Shown: positions 1-13,900 of the stretch, in pieces
How positions within the stretch are numbered: the first letter of the stretch is position 1
Layout: each line of letters begins with the position of its first letter
DNA from: Hetaerina americana
Lineage: Eukaryota; Arthropoda; Insecta; Odonata; Calopterygidae
Reading direction: 5' to 3'
DNA length: 64,000 nt
Assembly: GCA_022747635.1 (NCBI GenBank)
Contig: JAKTNV010000008.1
Coordinates: 847,001-911,000, forward strand
Program-made: the position numbers and the translations under genes
The notes under the pieces: model-generated
The model's input: only the letters and a program-made list of their open reading frames with translations
The model's database searches: none
Told to the model about the DNA's origin: nothing

Positions 1-1722
1 GGAGGGCGAGGGTGCGGGGAGGGGCTGGAAGGCGGGAGGGGAAAGGGCGATGGTGAGGGGGAGTCGAGATCCGCGTGATTCCGGAACACGGAGGATTTGA
101 GGAGTGAGGCGTCTTAGGGGACTTTTAGGGGAACTGATCTGAATTGAGGCAGGATTGGGGTAGGTTGCTCCGATCGAGATAACAAAGGCAGGTGAACTCC
201 AAAGAGTTCTGAAAATGAGCCCAGAATTCTGACGATAGGAAAACAAGATAGACGACAATATTCTCAATTCTCTATCAAGGAAACAGGCATTCGTCCAAAA
301 AGTGTTAGGTAACAAATATTCACGGACCAGTAATTATTCTTAGATATTTTTTATGTTGGCCTCTCTTGTTCCTTGGAGGCGATGACATTGTGCAGTGAAG
401 GAGCAGGAATTGAATCCAAAGGGTCTGATTCTTAAAAAACACGGCAGTCGAGTTTAATGATCAACCAATCCCCGAGTCAGTGGACGCAGTCATCATGAGA
501 TTCATCGGTGGGACCCTTTATGAAGTCCAGCAACACATTTTTCTCAGAAACTCTGTTGGCCATCCATGCCCGTAGGGACCTTGGTGTTCAGACCTTAGAA
601 TTGTGTGAGGAGCGCTCGGAAGAAATCCTACTAAGCATCTATCCATTCTCGTCCACTGACATTTTTGAGGTTAAAATTATTTTCTAGTGCACGAAAATCA
701 ATGCAAGTGACCCATTACTTCTAAGGCTGATGTGAGGATCATATAAATCTTAATCGCCAGCCTAATGTCCGAGAGGAAAGTGTGAAAGATTCACGGAGAA
801 TTTTTACTTTTTTCGGTTTTTTATAGCCAAATAACTTCATAGAAAAGTGACAATATAGATATGCTTCAGCGAAAAAAATTAAAACATATTTACAAAATTA
901 AATTAGGGATACTTGTTTTAGTAGCAAAAATTGTATTTTAGTGATGACCACCTATTTTTCCGCTTGCACAAGCTATTGGTATTTTTGAATCATTTATTTG
1001 GGTAAATGCTGAAAATTTCCTTCGGATACAGTCTCGTATGTTTTAAGTTGAAATATTTAAAATCTTGCATTAATTTCATTAAATAATTCAGAAGTAGGAG
1101 TGAAAATTATTTGCATTTAGAAATTGACTATTTCTATGCTTATTTCCTACATAAATAAATTACAGTAAAATTCTAGGTTTACAATTATTTCAACGTGTTC
1201 ACATGTAAGGTGCACCAAGCATTTAAGTTTCCGACACATGTCTGCATACGAATATGTACAATCGAGAATAAGATCACCATTGACTGCGTCAATGTATCAC
1301 AGATTCTGTTACTAAGAAGGTGAGATAGTTGCTCGTCGGGGAATAAACCTTTGTTTGTTATTTTTAGACTTGAATCACTGCTTTTCATCATCGATAAAAG
1401 GAATAATCTTTCAATCAATAAATTTAACGACCATGGTTTCGATGCTGGGCAGCATTGGTCGTTTGAAGTATTTGATCTTTTTAAGTGGAATAGCAAAGTT
1501 TTTCTCTGCACTCCTCAATCTTTAATCAATTAAGCTTTTTCCTGTTTCACTTATATCCCCCGACAAAAATACCGTATTCCGGATAATGTATTTGATAACA
1601 TCTTTCAGCGGTTTGAAAATAATTTGATGGATAGACGCGTATTGAAATGAGGCAGTTTGGAACTAAGTGACCATCTCGACGGAAACTTCTTTCTAGCCCA
1701 TCTCGGGGCTAACGTCCTTCGT
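1..1722. other. Intergenic, no gene recognised
   Basis: The first 60 bases are strikingly purine-rich on the + strand; the rest is AT-rich. Short ORFs near 1185-1533 show no recognisable motif. I searched here for the missing first P450 exon (a hydrophobic anchor ending in PPG with a split Gly codon) and did not find it. Confidence 0.5.
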
Positions 1723-2620
1723 CGTGGTCTGTGCAATAAATGCGCGAACTGGTGCAATCTGGCGGCCATGACGCGGTCTATAGCTCCGCCCACTAGTGGC
1801 GCTAGTTGCCTGAGATCCCTTGAGCTGTCTATACTTGGCGGATCGTCGAGCTGTGCGTATGGTGCCAGTTATGTCACTTTCTGTTGTCATTGTTTTCACT
1901 GTTTGTCGAAAATGGAAATTGACGAAATCACGGAGCAACGAGTCAGCATCGAGTTTTTTTGGTGAAGTGCGGTGAAAGTTATCAGGAAATAACTGCAATG
2001 TACTGACAACTGTTTATACGGAGATAATGCTCTGCAGAAAACATCTGTTTTCAAGTGGAATAAGCATTTTAAAGATGGCCGACAAGACGCCACGGATGAT
2101 GCAAGGCCGGGACGACCTTCAACCACCTGTCTTGACGACAACATTGATCGTGTGCGGTCCCTTGTCCTTATCGATCGTCGAAAAACTGTCCGAATGATAT
2201 CTGATGAACTGAATTTAGGAAAATCAACAGTACACACTATTTTAACTGAACATGATCGATGGATCCTTCACCATGACAGTGCACCTGCTCATTCAGCATT
2301 GATTGTTCGCCAGTTTCTGGCAAAAAATTCAATCACCTTGATCCTTGACCCGTATCTCTCCCCCTGCGACTTTTTCTCATTCTCAAAATGCAAAAATGTG
2401 ATGAAGGGACATATCACTGGGAGGATGTGGACTCAATAAAGCAAGAAACGACGAGAAAACTAAAAAGCCTAACTGCCGAGGACTTCCAAGGGTGCTTTAA
2501 AGAGTGGGAAAGAAGATGGAATAAGTCCATGGCAATGAATGAAGGGGGAAAAATCGACGTAGACCAAATTTTGCAAAATAAATAATGGCCTCAGTTCACG
2601 TACTTATTGGACAGACCTCG
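1723..2620 (+). mobile_element. Internally deleted mariner transposon, copy 1
   Basis: A mariner-family element reduced to about 0.9 kb. Terminal inverted repeats of about 28 bp are visible: the left end starts CGTGGTCTGTGCAATAAA, and the right end, read in reverse complement, starts CGAGGTCTGTCCAATAAG and is followed by TA, the mariner target. Transposase pieces occur in order: an N-terminal helix-turn-helix start (KMEIDEI near 1911), the linker GRPST near 2112, a second helix-turn-helix ending TEHD near 2252, then RWILHHDSAPAH near 2258 and a C-terminal block ending near 2583. The central part holding the first catalytic Asp is missing. The junction TEHD/RWILHHD is identical in the copy at 23881. 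Stops and frameshifts interrupt the rest, so it cannot encode transposase. Confidence 0.85.
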
Positions 2621-2832
2621 TAGTATAACCTTCTTTAGTGGAGCTAGTAAAGTTTTGCATAGTTTGCCTGTAAATGTTTCAGAGTTCTTTTGACAAAATG
2701 GTAAAAGGTTTTGAGGAGATAATGTTTGAGTTCCTTGTACAACAATGTTCTCAAAAGGTATCGCGGCGTTAAAACGGCTTGGGTCAATTACGAGTACTCG
2801 TATAAGCCCGCCGGTCCTTATAATGGATACAA

Positions 2833-3260
2833 ATGGATGACTATTACCGGGCGCGCGTGCTGCCAGTAATGACGCACGCATCGCCGCTATGGTCTGGTGC
2901 GGCGAAGACGAGTCTCGCTCGAATCCAGGTAGTGCAGAATACTGCACTGCGGTGCATGTTGGTACGGGGTCGCATACGACCTCGTGTCATGCAAGGCGAC
3001 GGGAACGCAAAGACGCTCGACGAACTTCACCCGAGGACAGCGTAGGAATTCTTCGAAAAAGCAACAGAGTCCGTCTTTGCTGCTATTCGAAGGATCTCAG
3101 AGGTGCAAGTCCGGCCTTGGGATCGCCACAAGTGGCCCATTGCCAGTCTCCATCTCCCAACGGCCCTCGCGCCAATGAAGAAGCCCAGGAGATGCTGATA
3201 CCGCCCACCCCCACAGGCGCCATGAGAGAACCCGAAGACGACGACAATTCGTGTTAGAAA
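2833..3260 (+). mobile_element. Jockey-type LINE 3' fragment
   Basis: Translation from 2833 gives YYRARVLPVMTHASPLW followed by LARIQVVQNTALRCML and, in a shifted frame near 3040, EFFEKATES. These are the thumb/C-terminal blocks typical of jockey-clade reverse transcriptase ORFs. No reverse transcriptase core is present, so it is a 5'-truncated, frameshifted remnant. Confidence 0.65.
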
Positions 3261-4029
3261 GCCGTCTGGGAAGACGACAGGGACACCTCAGCCGGGAGAG
3301 AGGACGTTACAAAGAAGAGAGGCATGAACCGGTTGGGTGGGGAAAACATGAAAATAGCCCAAAATGAATGAAACTCTGCTATATTTGGGCCACATTTCGA
3401 ATGCGAGGCATGCATTTGAAATTCATGGGAAAAATATTAATTTAGGAAGAGGAAAAACTGTGATGGTGATAAGGTTGAGGCATTTTGGTCGGTTTGGTTG
3501 GAGGAGAGGAGTGTATTGGGTTGACGGTTTGAGAATTTTATCGTTCGGTAGTTTTTCAGGGTACCCACATTTCCTGAGAGAGTCGTGTAGCCGGTCCATG
3601 TATTTCTGTTGGGAAGGGGGTGTTGTTGCAGAGATGGAGGCCACGGACTGAGAGTGAGAAGGGGATGGAGCGTTTTGTATGTGATGGCTGATAGCTGTTG
3701 AAATGGAGGTATTTTCGGTCGGTTTAATGTGGGCTGAGGTGTTAAACCTATTGTTCTGGAGGTGAATGTTAGGTGTGGAGTGGATGGAGGTGTGATTAGG
3801 AAAATAATATTCGAATCATATTTAGATTAAGTGAAAGATACCGAGAAGGAGGATTTGAGAGAGGAAATGAAGGAGGATAAAGTTTCGCGTCCGTGGGACC
3901 AAAGGAGGAAAATATCATCAATGTAGCAGGCCCAAGCAGTTAGTCCAGATCACTTTTATTCCAATGTAGTCCCTCTGATTTGTTTAAATGCCCATTAAAC
4001 TTGCGAGACATCTTCTAGTGGACAAGACC
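3261..4029. other. No gene recognised; possible retroelement debris
   Basis: A minus-strand ORF at 3423-3644 contains RLHDSLRKCGYP, which faintly resembles the variable region of Penelope-like reverse transcriptases. It lies opposite to the GIY-YIG fragment at 4030 and is too short to assign. Confidence 0.25.
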
Positions 4030-4395
4030 ACCTGCCGGACCCCCTCTCTCTTCCCCGCCCCTGTCTGCACCATGCAACCGCCTACGCTGCAAATGCTGCC
4101 ATCTTCTAAGACCCTTAGCCATCTCCCTTACTACCGATTCCCAACCCGACGCCACTAACGCCTCAGAAAACGTTATATACTGCCTCTCCTGTAACTTCTG
4201 CCCTGCCTTCTACACGGGTGAATGAACCAACGCCCTTTCCCTCCACATGAATAACCACCGCTACTCCACCAAATCCCCAATCTTACTTAATCATCAAATC
4301 CCTACTCACACTGCTTCCCACGACCAATCTTCCGATGATTGCTTTTCTGTTTTGGTGATTGAAACCCTTACCAAATCCGCCAGTAGCTTAGAGGT
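4030..4395 (+). mobile_element. Penelope-like element GIY-YIG fragment
   Basis: The frame through 4160-4390 reads ENVIYCLSCNFCPAFYTGE, a stop, then TNALSLHMNNHRYSTKSP. This matches the start of a GIY-YIG endonuclease domain of the kind at the C-terminus of Penelope-like retroelements (IYCLSC...YIGET...HR). One nonsense codon breaks it. It belongs to a different subfamily from the copies at 26.5, 43.5 and 48.4 kb. The open frame runs by chance into the P450 exon at 4647. Confidence 0.55.
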
Positions 4396-4646
4396 GAGAA
4401 CCCGCGAGATGGCGCATATCTGTCCCAGTCATTTAATCCTCCCGGGTGTGTGTGTGTTCAAATGCATAGTTATATTTATTTATAAATGTATTTTTGTGCT
4501 AGTTTGGCTGGTGCCATGGCACCCGCTGCCGTACCCCCCGTTTCGGCGGGGTGCTATGTGCTGGCGATGTATGTGCATGTATATCTCTCGCGTACACCGC
4601 TGCGCGGACTCACGGCCTCTTCTCCTCCCCTCGCCCCGCCGCACAG

Positions 4647-4907
4647 GTCCACCGTGGCTCCCGGTGTTGGGCAGCCTGCCGTTCGTGGCGATGCGCTGTG
4701 AGAGCGGTGGCACCAACGTGCTCAGCCGCGCCCTCGTCTCGTTGGCGCGTGACTACCGCACGGATCTGCTGGGCATCAAGGTGGGCAAGGACCGCATCGT
4801 GGTGCTATGCAGCCACGAGGTGGTGCGCGAGGTGCTCTCGCGGGACGAGTTCGACGGGCGTCCCAAAGGGCTGTTCTTCGAGACGAGGACCTGGGGCTCC
4901 CGCAAGG
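4647..4907 (+). CDS. P450 exon 1 of those found
   Basis: Follows acceptor CGCACAG. It opens with two bases of a split Gly codon (phase 1) that completes the PPGP hinge, and covers the beta-1 sheet to the B region (GPPWLPVLG to FFETRTWGSRK). It ends one base into a Gly codon at donor GTGAGG. Strongly GC-rich compared with its introns. Confidence 0.85.
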
Positions 4908-7900
4908 GTGAGGGTACCCCTTCTCTCCCCTGCCCCCTCACCATCTTTCCCATTCCCCGATTTTCGCTCTTCAGCGCAGCAGTCATCTTCATAACCCGCG
5001 AAGCCCACTCCGAAAGACGATTGATTGAACCAATTGGTCATGTTACGAGTTCATTGGGCGCATCACCAGGTTCACGCCCACGACGCCGCGGTGCTCTCGA
5101 TAGGATGACAGAGAGAAATCGCCTTTCCCGAATGGTCTCGAGGAAAGGTGGAAAGACTCTCTTGGTTCATCGAATCGACGGCGATGAGGATCGTTCTGTC
5201 GAAGTTGCCGGGAGAATGCTCGATTCCAACTGCCGGGGGAGGACATTGCTCATTACATGAGTATGGAAATAAAATTTTCCATGCTCGCGTAATGTGTGTT
5301 TAAATAAAATTATTATGTAAAACCAGTTATGAAGCTCATCAAGTCTGTTTGAAATTTTGAAATGTGGTAAAGGAGTTTTGAAACAGTTTTAAATTTAGTT
5401 GAATGAAATACGGAAATTACATGAATATCACTTTAAAAGAATTAATTGAAACATATTTTCAATACATTTAAAAATGGAATAAAAATGTGTTACGAAGACA
5501 CTAGGGTGGACATCAGGGCAAATTTGTTTGAAATTTGATGACAATTAGTAAATTGTGTCAAAATACAGGTAAGGTAGGATTCGGTTTGAAAAGAGCCAAG
5601 TAAGATTTCCGTTTGCTTGAAAAAATAAAATATATTTCAACATCTAACCATTGACTTTTAAGCTTGGAATGTCTCCTAAAAATCTTTAAGATGGTTATTG
5701 GTGTCGTATGCTTCCTTGCACGGGTCAGGGAACACCTCTGAATAGTTGATTTCAATTATTTCAAGCTATTTGACCAAGGCAGACCTGAGAGAAACTTATG
5801 TTTTGGCATAGCGTGGCGATAGGCAGGGATAGAGACACCATGATGGTGTCTAAACATCCCCACACTTAGTACGCATCTTGCTGTGGTTCTGCTACTTTCC
5901 TCATCGCGAACTGTTACAATGTGCGCTGCCGCAGAAAATCCCACGAGATCTGTGATTAGGTTTTTACTGGCAAAAAACCGCAAACCGGTTGAAATTCATA
6001 AGCAACTTTGTGAAGTGTAAGGAGACGGAGAAATGCGGTTAGGTGAAGAGAGGCAGTGATGCATTCAGTTCAAAAATGGCCACAGCACCAACTTTCTCGA
6101 CGAGGACCACTGTGATCAGCCTAGCCTTGTAACAGATGAACTGCTGGTAAAAATCAATGAAAAAATTCTCCAAAATAGCCGATTTACAATTACAGATCAT
6201 TCGCTTCATTTTTCCCAAATTTCACAAAGTCTTCTGCATGAAATTGCAGCGGGGAAGCTAGGAAATCAGAAGTTTTGTCCCAGATGGGTGCCGAAAATCT
6301 TGACGGAAGACCATAAAAAAAACAGCATCTTGCTGCATCACTGACTTTCCTCTAAGCCTATGACTAAGATGTTAATGCATTCTTGTCGCCGAACGATTCC
6401 CGCCTCTTTCCAGCGATGAAGACTTGAATTGCAACTCAGAGGTGGTGAAGCAAAATTTCCATGCTGATGAAAACAAGTGGTTAAAATGTAAGGCGGCAAA
6501 TTTCATCAGAGACGGAATTGAAAATCTTGTAAAATGTTATGATACGTAAAGAGGATAAGGAACATACTTTGCATTAATGCTCAAATGAAATGTTGCTTTA
6601 TTTACCTTTTATGATTGGGATGACCTTAAGACATCTTGTCTCTCCTAAAGAAACAGAATCCAGCATCCTAGTCTACAACAAGCCCATCTTCATCTCCATG
6701 TACTTCCTTCCTCCCTTCTTCCTGTCCAACATCCCTATCCCCTATTCATGCCCTTTCCTCTTTTGCCTTACATTCTCTCCTCTTACGCAGTCTTTAACAT
6801 CCCACTGCCGATCAATACTACCTTAATCAATTTTCCATGAAGATTTCTTTCAACAATCCCTTCTCCTCGCCCGCCATACTTAGCACTTCCTCATTTATTT
6901 TCCTTTCTGTCGACTTCACCTTCTCCACCACTTTATTTCAAAAGCCTCCAATCTACGCCTATCATCCTGTTTCAACGACCATTGTTCTCCATCGTACATA
7001 ACTACAATTCATGTCAAGTTTGAACAAACCTTTTCTTAACATCCTCATTCAACATCCCTGTCATCAATTACCCTTCTTTGAGAAAGCCTCTTTGCCCAGT
7101 GCAATTCCTCTCCTTACATCCCTACTACTTTGACCATTTTGGTCCAAAACACTTCCGAGATATGTAAACAGTTCCAGCTACTCCCGTTTTTACCCTTCTA
7201 TTTTAATGTTAAGTTAATACCTTGATATTGCAAATGACATAATGATAAAGGTGCCTTTCTCTTTCTGGAAAATGGCATAACCTTTGTTTTATTTATATTG
7301 ATATTGATTATCATTCCATATCTTTTGCACTGAGTATCGAATTCACTCAGCAATGCTTGCATCCCCTTGGCTGACTGACAAACTAAAGCTTGGTCATCAG
7401 TTAACCTAACTGATTTTACGAATTCCCCGCCCACTTTCATTCCTACCTCCAGTTCTTCCCATGCCTCTTTAATCATTTCCTCTGCATACAGGTTGAACAG
7501 CAACGATGATAATGGGCAACCCTGCCTTACACCTCTTCCTAACACTGCCCATCCTGACTCCCCGTTCCCCACCCACACCTGAGCAGTCAGACATGTACAG
7601 GTTGCGGATTAGCCTCCTGTCCCTCTAATCTATTCCAATTTTCTCCAATATACTCATTATTTTTTCCCTATTCACTCTATCAAATGCCTTTTCTAAATCT
7701 ACGAAGCAGGCAAATACTTCCTGGTTGTATTCTATATTCCTCTCGATTAGTGATCTCATTACTGCAATTGCATCACACGTGCCTCTTCCCTTCCTGCACC
7801 CAAACTGATCATCAACTAAGTAATCATTTGCTGTACTCTCCATTAATATGTTTATGATCCCTAGAACCACTTTAACTGTGTTCAAAATCAGTTTACTATA

Positions 7901-10900
7901 CAGCTCTTTTATATATTACTCCCATCTCCCTTGAATCTTTCCTGATTTAACCAGAATTTTCGCCCACTTCTCAATAATTTTTTACACAGATTTGTCCTTC
8001 TTACTTCCCGATAGTGTTTTAATCTTCTTGTATAGTGCACCTCTCCTCTGAAAACTTTCCATATTCTCACGCTGGGTCTTCCACCATGCTTCTTTGGCTC
8101 AATGTTTTATTTGTCTCAATTTATGGAATAACTTTTTGTACTTCTTTCTACCTAACTCTGAATTAACATTCTTCCATTTCCTTCTCCCATCTATCTTTCT
8201 GATAATCTCATCTATAATCCATTGCTTCCTTGTCCTTTTCATATTAACAGTTCCTATAGTTTCTTTTGCTGCTTTCGATATTCCTTTTTTCATATACAGC
8301 TATATTCCCATTTTTTTCAGATGGTGCTCAGCTCTTATTCATCATTCATGATTTATCTCTACAGTCTGCTGATACTCCTTCCTTGTCAGTACAGTTAATG
8401 CTTCTGCATTCCATTCCCTAACCTGCCTCCTCTGCCTTATCTTAATAATTTGACAGTGCGCTTCATATCTAGTAAATTTACTTTGGAGTCCGCATCCGCT
8501 CCCGGGAAATTTGTGAATGAATCATGCTGTTCCTAAATCTGTACCAATCAATAATATAATGTAATTTAGTCACCTGACATTTTCCATGTGTCTATGCCTT
8601 TTTGGTGTCATAATCATGTGTTAGTGAAGACTAACCCCTGTCTTCTGCAGAACTCAATTGCTTTCTCCCTCCAGTCAATCCCCCATCACTATCAAATGTT
8701 TCCCTGAAGGAACACACCCAACTTCTTCCTCTCACTAATCATATACCCTATCGACTTCTTCCTCTAACTAATCATATACCCTATCCACTTCTTCCTCCTT
8801 ATATTTGTTAGGTGGCAGATGTATAGAACAATGACCAAGGTCTTTGGTACTGATTTCACCTCTACTGGTATAGTTCTATCCATTGTTTTCTGAATGTTAA
8901 CTATGCTTCTTCATAGCTTTTCATTCAATATTATGGCAACCCCTCATTGGCTCTCATTCTCTCCGCTGTATATTACTCCATAACCATCACTCCAGTAATC
9001 CCCACCATCCTTACGTCTCACCTTGCATAAACTTAAAATATCTATATTTCCTATTTCCATTTCTTGCTTTATATACCATTATGTTACACCACCTTGTGGG
9101 TGCATTAATTCACAATTCATTTTTCTTCAAATGTTCTAACTTAAACTACAACAGGTTTAGTGTTTTAGGCTCTAAAATATGTTTCACATACTCACTTCGC
9201 TTACAAGAATATGCATACATATTTATACATGTAAGAAGAAAAAAACAATTAACTTAAACCGCCCATGTAAATGCCTCAATTTGAATGGTGACTAAGTAGA
9301 AAAATTGTCTTAAAATATGCCTTTCAAAAGTACATGATAAAATTTTGTCTTGTCGCTAGGTTAATATTTTATTTCAAAACGTAAGTTACTTTCTGGACAG
9401 CTTTCGTTAATTTTATTTTTCCTGAAAGTACTACATGTAGTTTCACTGACCTTCATACTGCATTTCCTTGCCCTTATTAGTTTATTGTGTAAGTTTATAG
9501 TCGATCCATAAATTTGTTTCTCTATTTCTATGTTACCAAGCTTCCATTTTTCCCTTTCATCCATCTTCTTAACCATCTCTTGCGTGATCCAAGACTTCTC
9601 ATAACTCACATTTTCGACCATTCCTATTATTATTTTCTCTCTCTCTCTATCCTATTGTTCAGCTCCTCCCATATCCCCTCTACTGTTTCCTTTCCCTATT
9701 CTTATTTAGATGGTAATTAAGGCCTTTTTTGGATTCTGCCCTTTTTACTCCCATGAACCTTTTAAGATTCCAATTTGACACTCCTTTTCCCCTCTTGAAT
9801 TTCAAATTTCATTTCATCCCAAATAAATTCTGGGCCAAACTGCATATGCACCTCGGAAACTGGGTGGGATGATGATGATTTTTCTCAATCTATTCATTAC
9901 AATGACATAACCTAACTGGCAACTGCACGTTTCTCCTGGTATTTTCCATTTGTACCAATGCCTGTGATGATATCTGAACCAGGGCTTAGTTATTATGAAA
10001 TCTCTCTTTTGCTTTCCCTCCACAATTATTCCTAATTCCTCAATCATGCTCTCCCATTCCTCCCTTTGCTGACAATTGGGCTTCAATCTCCCATTACCAT
10101 TCTGTAATTCCTTCCTGGGATGCTCAAAATAATTTCATGAAATTGTGCTGTTGATTTCAATGGCAAGATAAAATTCAATTTTTTGTCACGAATTCATGCG
10201 GCTCTAGAAAAGCATCAAAGCCTAAAAATATGCAACAATCTCAAAAAATTCAACTCTCTTGGAGAAGAACTGAAAATTACTTGCCAAAAAATGATGAAAA
10301 CATTAACCTTTTCATAATTTTTGGACAAATTACTGATTATTTGTTAATTTGTATGGAATAGTGTCATTCCATACTTCCATACATTGATTGTATGGTTACG
10401 CTATAGCTGCAAAATGAATATTTGTTTTGAATTAATTTTCATTTCCCTCCCTTGCTGATTTTGCACTAGCCAATGAAGGCAGTTTTTTCTGAAGCACAAA
10501 GCCGAGATTTAGTTGGTAGCAGATTTAGTGGAGTGGAAGATAGTATTTAAGAGACTAGATAGGTGGAGTTTGGCCTTCTTTACAAAACTTTAATAATTTT
10601 GTGGAATATTCATACTGTTTCCATTAATAGGCACTTTAATTTGAATGCAATCACAAGTAGGTAGATGTGCAAATCATTTCCCATCTTGCAGCACCATCGG
10701 ATGATGCCAAAATAATATGATAAAATGCAATTGACCATTCTTTTGGGAAAAATATATATTATAGTCATTAGGATTACCAAAACTCCCATGAAGTTTTGCC
10801 TGAAGTAATTATTTCACCTCAGGAGTTAACTTAGTGTCTGCATTTTTCTTTCTGCGTTCCTGCCCTAGTGTGTTCTATCTATCCAAATGGTGTTGTGTTT

Positions 10901-13900
10901 TTCATGCAAGAGGGCCAGCAAACTCAAGGCCACAGCTAACACTCTATGCCGCAGGGTTTTGGTACGTAGGCGTGGGTGAAGCAAATCATGGGAAAATCAG
11001 GGCTATTTGAAAAGATGAGGGTGCTCTAGTCTGGGTGCTGATGACACTCCCCTCTCCCGGCAGGTATCATCCTTGTGGATGGCATGCTGTGGCACAGCCA
11101 GCGCCGCTTCCTGCTGCGACACCTCAAGGATTTTGGGTTTGACCGCCGCTCCATGGAGGAGCTGGTGCAGAAGGAGGTGTCAGAGCTCTCCAAGTACTTC
11201 CTGTCGGCGATCCAGAAGGGGGAGTGCACCACCGATGACAAACACCAGACAGGCTCCTCACCCAAGTACGTCCTCCTCAAGTCACAACTCCTGCTGCAAA
11301 GCAATGCTCATGAACGACCCACTGAATACAGTCTCTATATATCTGTCATTAATGTCAGTGCATTGCTCACGTGGTATGCCTCTTCCATTAATTGCTTTGC
11401 TCATCCCACATGGCAGGGAATATGACAGCTGTGTCATGAAAGTGACTCGCAAAGTTAGTCTCAACTCTGTCTCACTGCGGAGACAGTATTTGTCTCACTA
11501 TTGCTGGCACAGTGTATTTAAATAAGTGATATCCATACTAAAAAGAAAGACTCGTACTTTTCCCCAGATTTTATTATACGGTACAACACGTTTCACCGAC
11601 TTGCAGCATCATCAGGTACAAATTTGCAAAACAGACAGAGCAAGAATATATACCCTCAGGACAGAGTGGGGGCGGGGAGGGCTGGAAGGATTTGAGAGGG
11701 GTGGGGGCTCTCAGGTTCATTGATGGGTTGTTTTGACCATTTCCAGGCTAGTTTCTCGGAGAGGAGTGGGGAGGGGTATGGGAAAAGTACGAGTCTTTCT
11801 TTTTAGTATGGATATTAAATACTTCCACGAAGTGAAGCCTGAAACAATAGAATATATAAATAAGTAATGTTCACTGGGGAGTATTACAGTTTAACACCTC
11901 AGCTATCCTTTCATCTTACCTTGCAGAGCCCTATACTACCTTGATTTCTTTCTTTATATTTTATAATATTTCTATTCTTAGTATCATCTTTGCATTGCAC
12001 AACCCAGTTGCTGAAGTTTCCTAACTGCCAGGACACATTTCCTCAATTATGCTCATCATAAATTTATGGGAAAATGACTGAGGTGGTGACTTCTGGTTGC
12101 CTTTCTCAATTGCGTATTTAATGTGACACCATCACTTACTGGCCACCCCACTGGGGTCAGACACTTTTGCAGCCATCTCACTGAGGAACAGATGCTGCAT
12201 GGACTACCTTTTGTCTGCCTCCTAACATTCAACCTTTTTTGCATGGGTGACCCTACCAGGAAAATTTATCATTTATATTATCCCCAGAGCTGTTTAGCTC
12301 CAGGGGTTATAGGAACATGCAAGTGCTTCCACTTGGGTTGTTGTTTATAACATTTTCAAATATTTCTGATAAACTATTTTGAGCAGCAAAATCAATAATT
12401 ATTTAGATCATGAGGAGAGACCTTATTTTTATAAATATTTGCATTTGATGTTTATTAATTGAACAGGATAAGACCATGGAGCATAGATTCACTAATAAGG
12501 AATAATAATGGTGATTTTACCATATCAAGACCAGAATTAATCCTTTTGGCTGATGTTTCATCCAGCTCACTTCTGAAGACCAGCTGGAATAAGTTTGTAT
12601 GTACTATTAAGAAAAACAGGTCCAGAGCAGCGATTACCAAAATGAAGTCAAGTGCTTGGAAGGTTGGAGTAATTTATATCAGCACTTAATGATGATTTAT
12701 GTATCATTAAATGAGAATTAAAGAGGTCTACTAAAGATGAAAAACTATTTTCATCCATAATATATGGCTCTTTCATTTAAGGATCATTCCAGTGCAACTA
12801 TCAATCATTCTCCATGCAGGGTTAGATTTATTTCTTAACATTTAACTGTTTTAAACTCGATTAGTTCTGTTTGAATTATGAAGGACATTTAAGAAGTAAT
12901 GGTCATAGTTTTTATCTCCTGGTATCTAGTGTGCTGCTCCTTATCATTAGAGATGCTCTATGACTGTGCCCATTTTTAAGAATTCTTAACCATTGTCAAA
13001 TATCATTTCTCACCAATATTTAGGAGTTTTTTCAATATTAGTGGAAAAGTTATGCTAAAATAATGCAAGTCCAATTTCTACACAGTAACAGAACAACACA
13101 TAACAATGCACAGAACAAAGATCTAAATATGATAAAGGCTCCATCAGGTAAGCTCTGTAAGGTATTATATTTAATGGTTTAACAATAGGGATGTGTTAAA
13201 TTGCAAAGAAGATAATGTAATTGATAAGATCTTTTAATTTGCTAGAATAAATGGACAATAGGTCAAAATTATTAAATACATCAATCAATGTTTGTGAAGT
13301 TCCATTATATGTGGTGTGAGGCCCATTTTTAACAGATTTGTTGCTACTTCTTCATGCAAATTTGTTCTGCATACCCAGAAAAATTAAATTAAATAGACAT
13401 ACACATTAATAATAATAATACATTTTATTTGTCCAGTGATCAAGTAGTTACAACTGTTACACTTGATATAAGACAAGTTAGGGGAAAGTGACAAAATACA
13501 TTTGTGGATACAAGACACTTATCAGGCATTATCAAGAAATTCAGCAATTGAACAAAACATTTTTAATTTTAAGAAGCTAAGTAGGTTGACTTTATATGCA
13601 GCCACACTGTTTCACACAGCCTTAATCTCAGCTGGGAGTTTATTATAAAGTTGAAGGCCCATAAAATTGGGGCCAGCCCCAGCATTTTTTGTATATGCAT
13701 ATAAAATGTGCAGCTGCTCATTCTGCCTAGTAGAATATTCGTGGATATTGCAATTTTTCACATATTCAGATAGATTTCTTTTTGTATGTATTATTATATG
13801 AAAAATATGAATACATGGCACTTGCAATCAATCCAATTTTTTAAACAGGGGATGGCAAGGGAGATTGTGTTTTGTAAAACTCATTAGCTGAATGGCTCTT

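Noticed and set aside
4247..5260. 337-residue ORF on the + strand
   Set aside because: It is a chance run-on of a PLE GIY-YIG fragment, intronic sequence, the true P450 exon (4647-4907) and the following intron. Splice sites on both sides of the exon explain the conserved part.
11529..11815. Simple MITE interpretation
   Set aside because: The internal order of tract, TATA-like box and hammerhead-like motif matches PLE terminal units, so PLE origin is preferred, though not proven.
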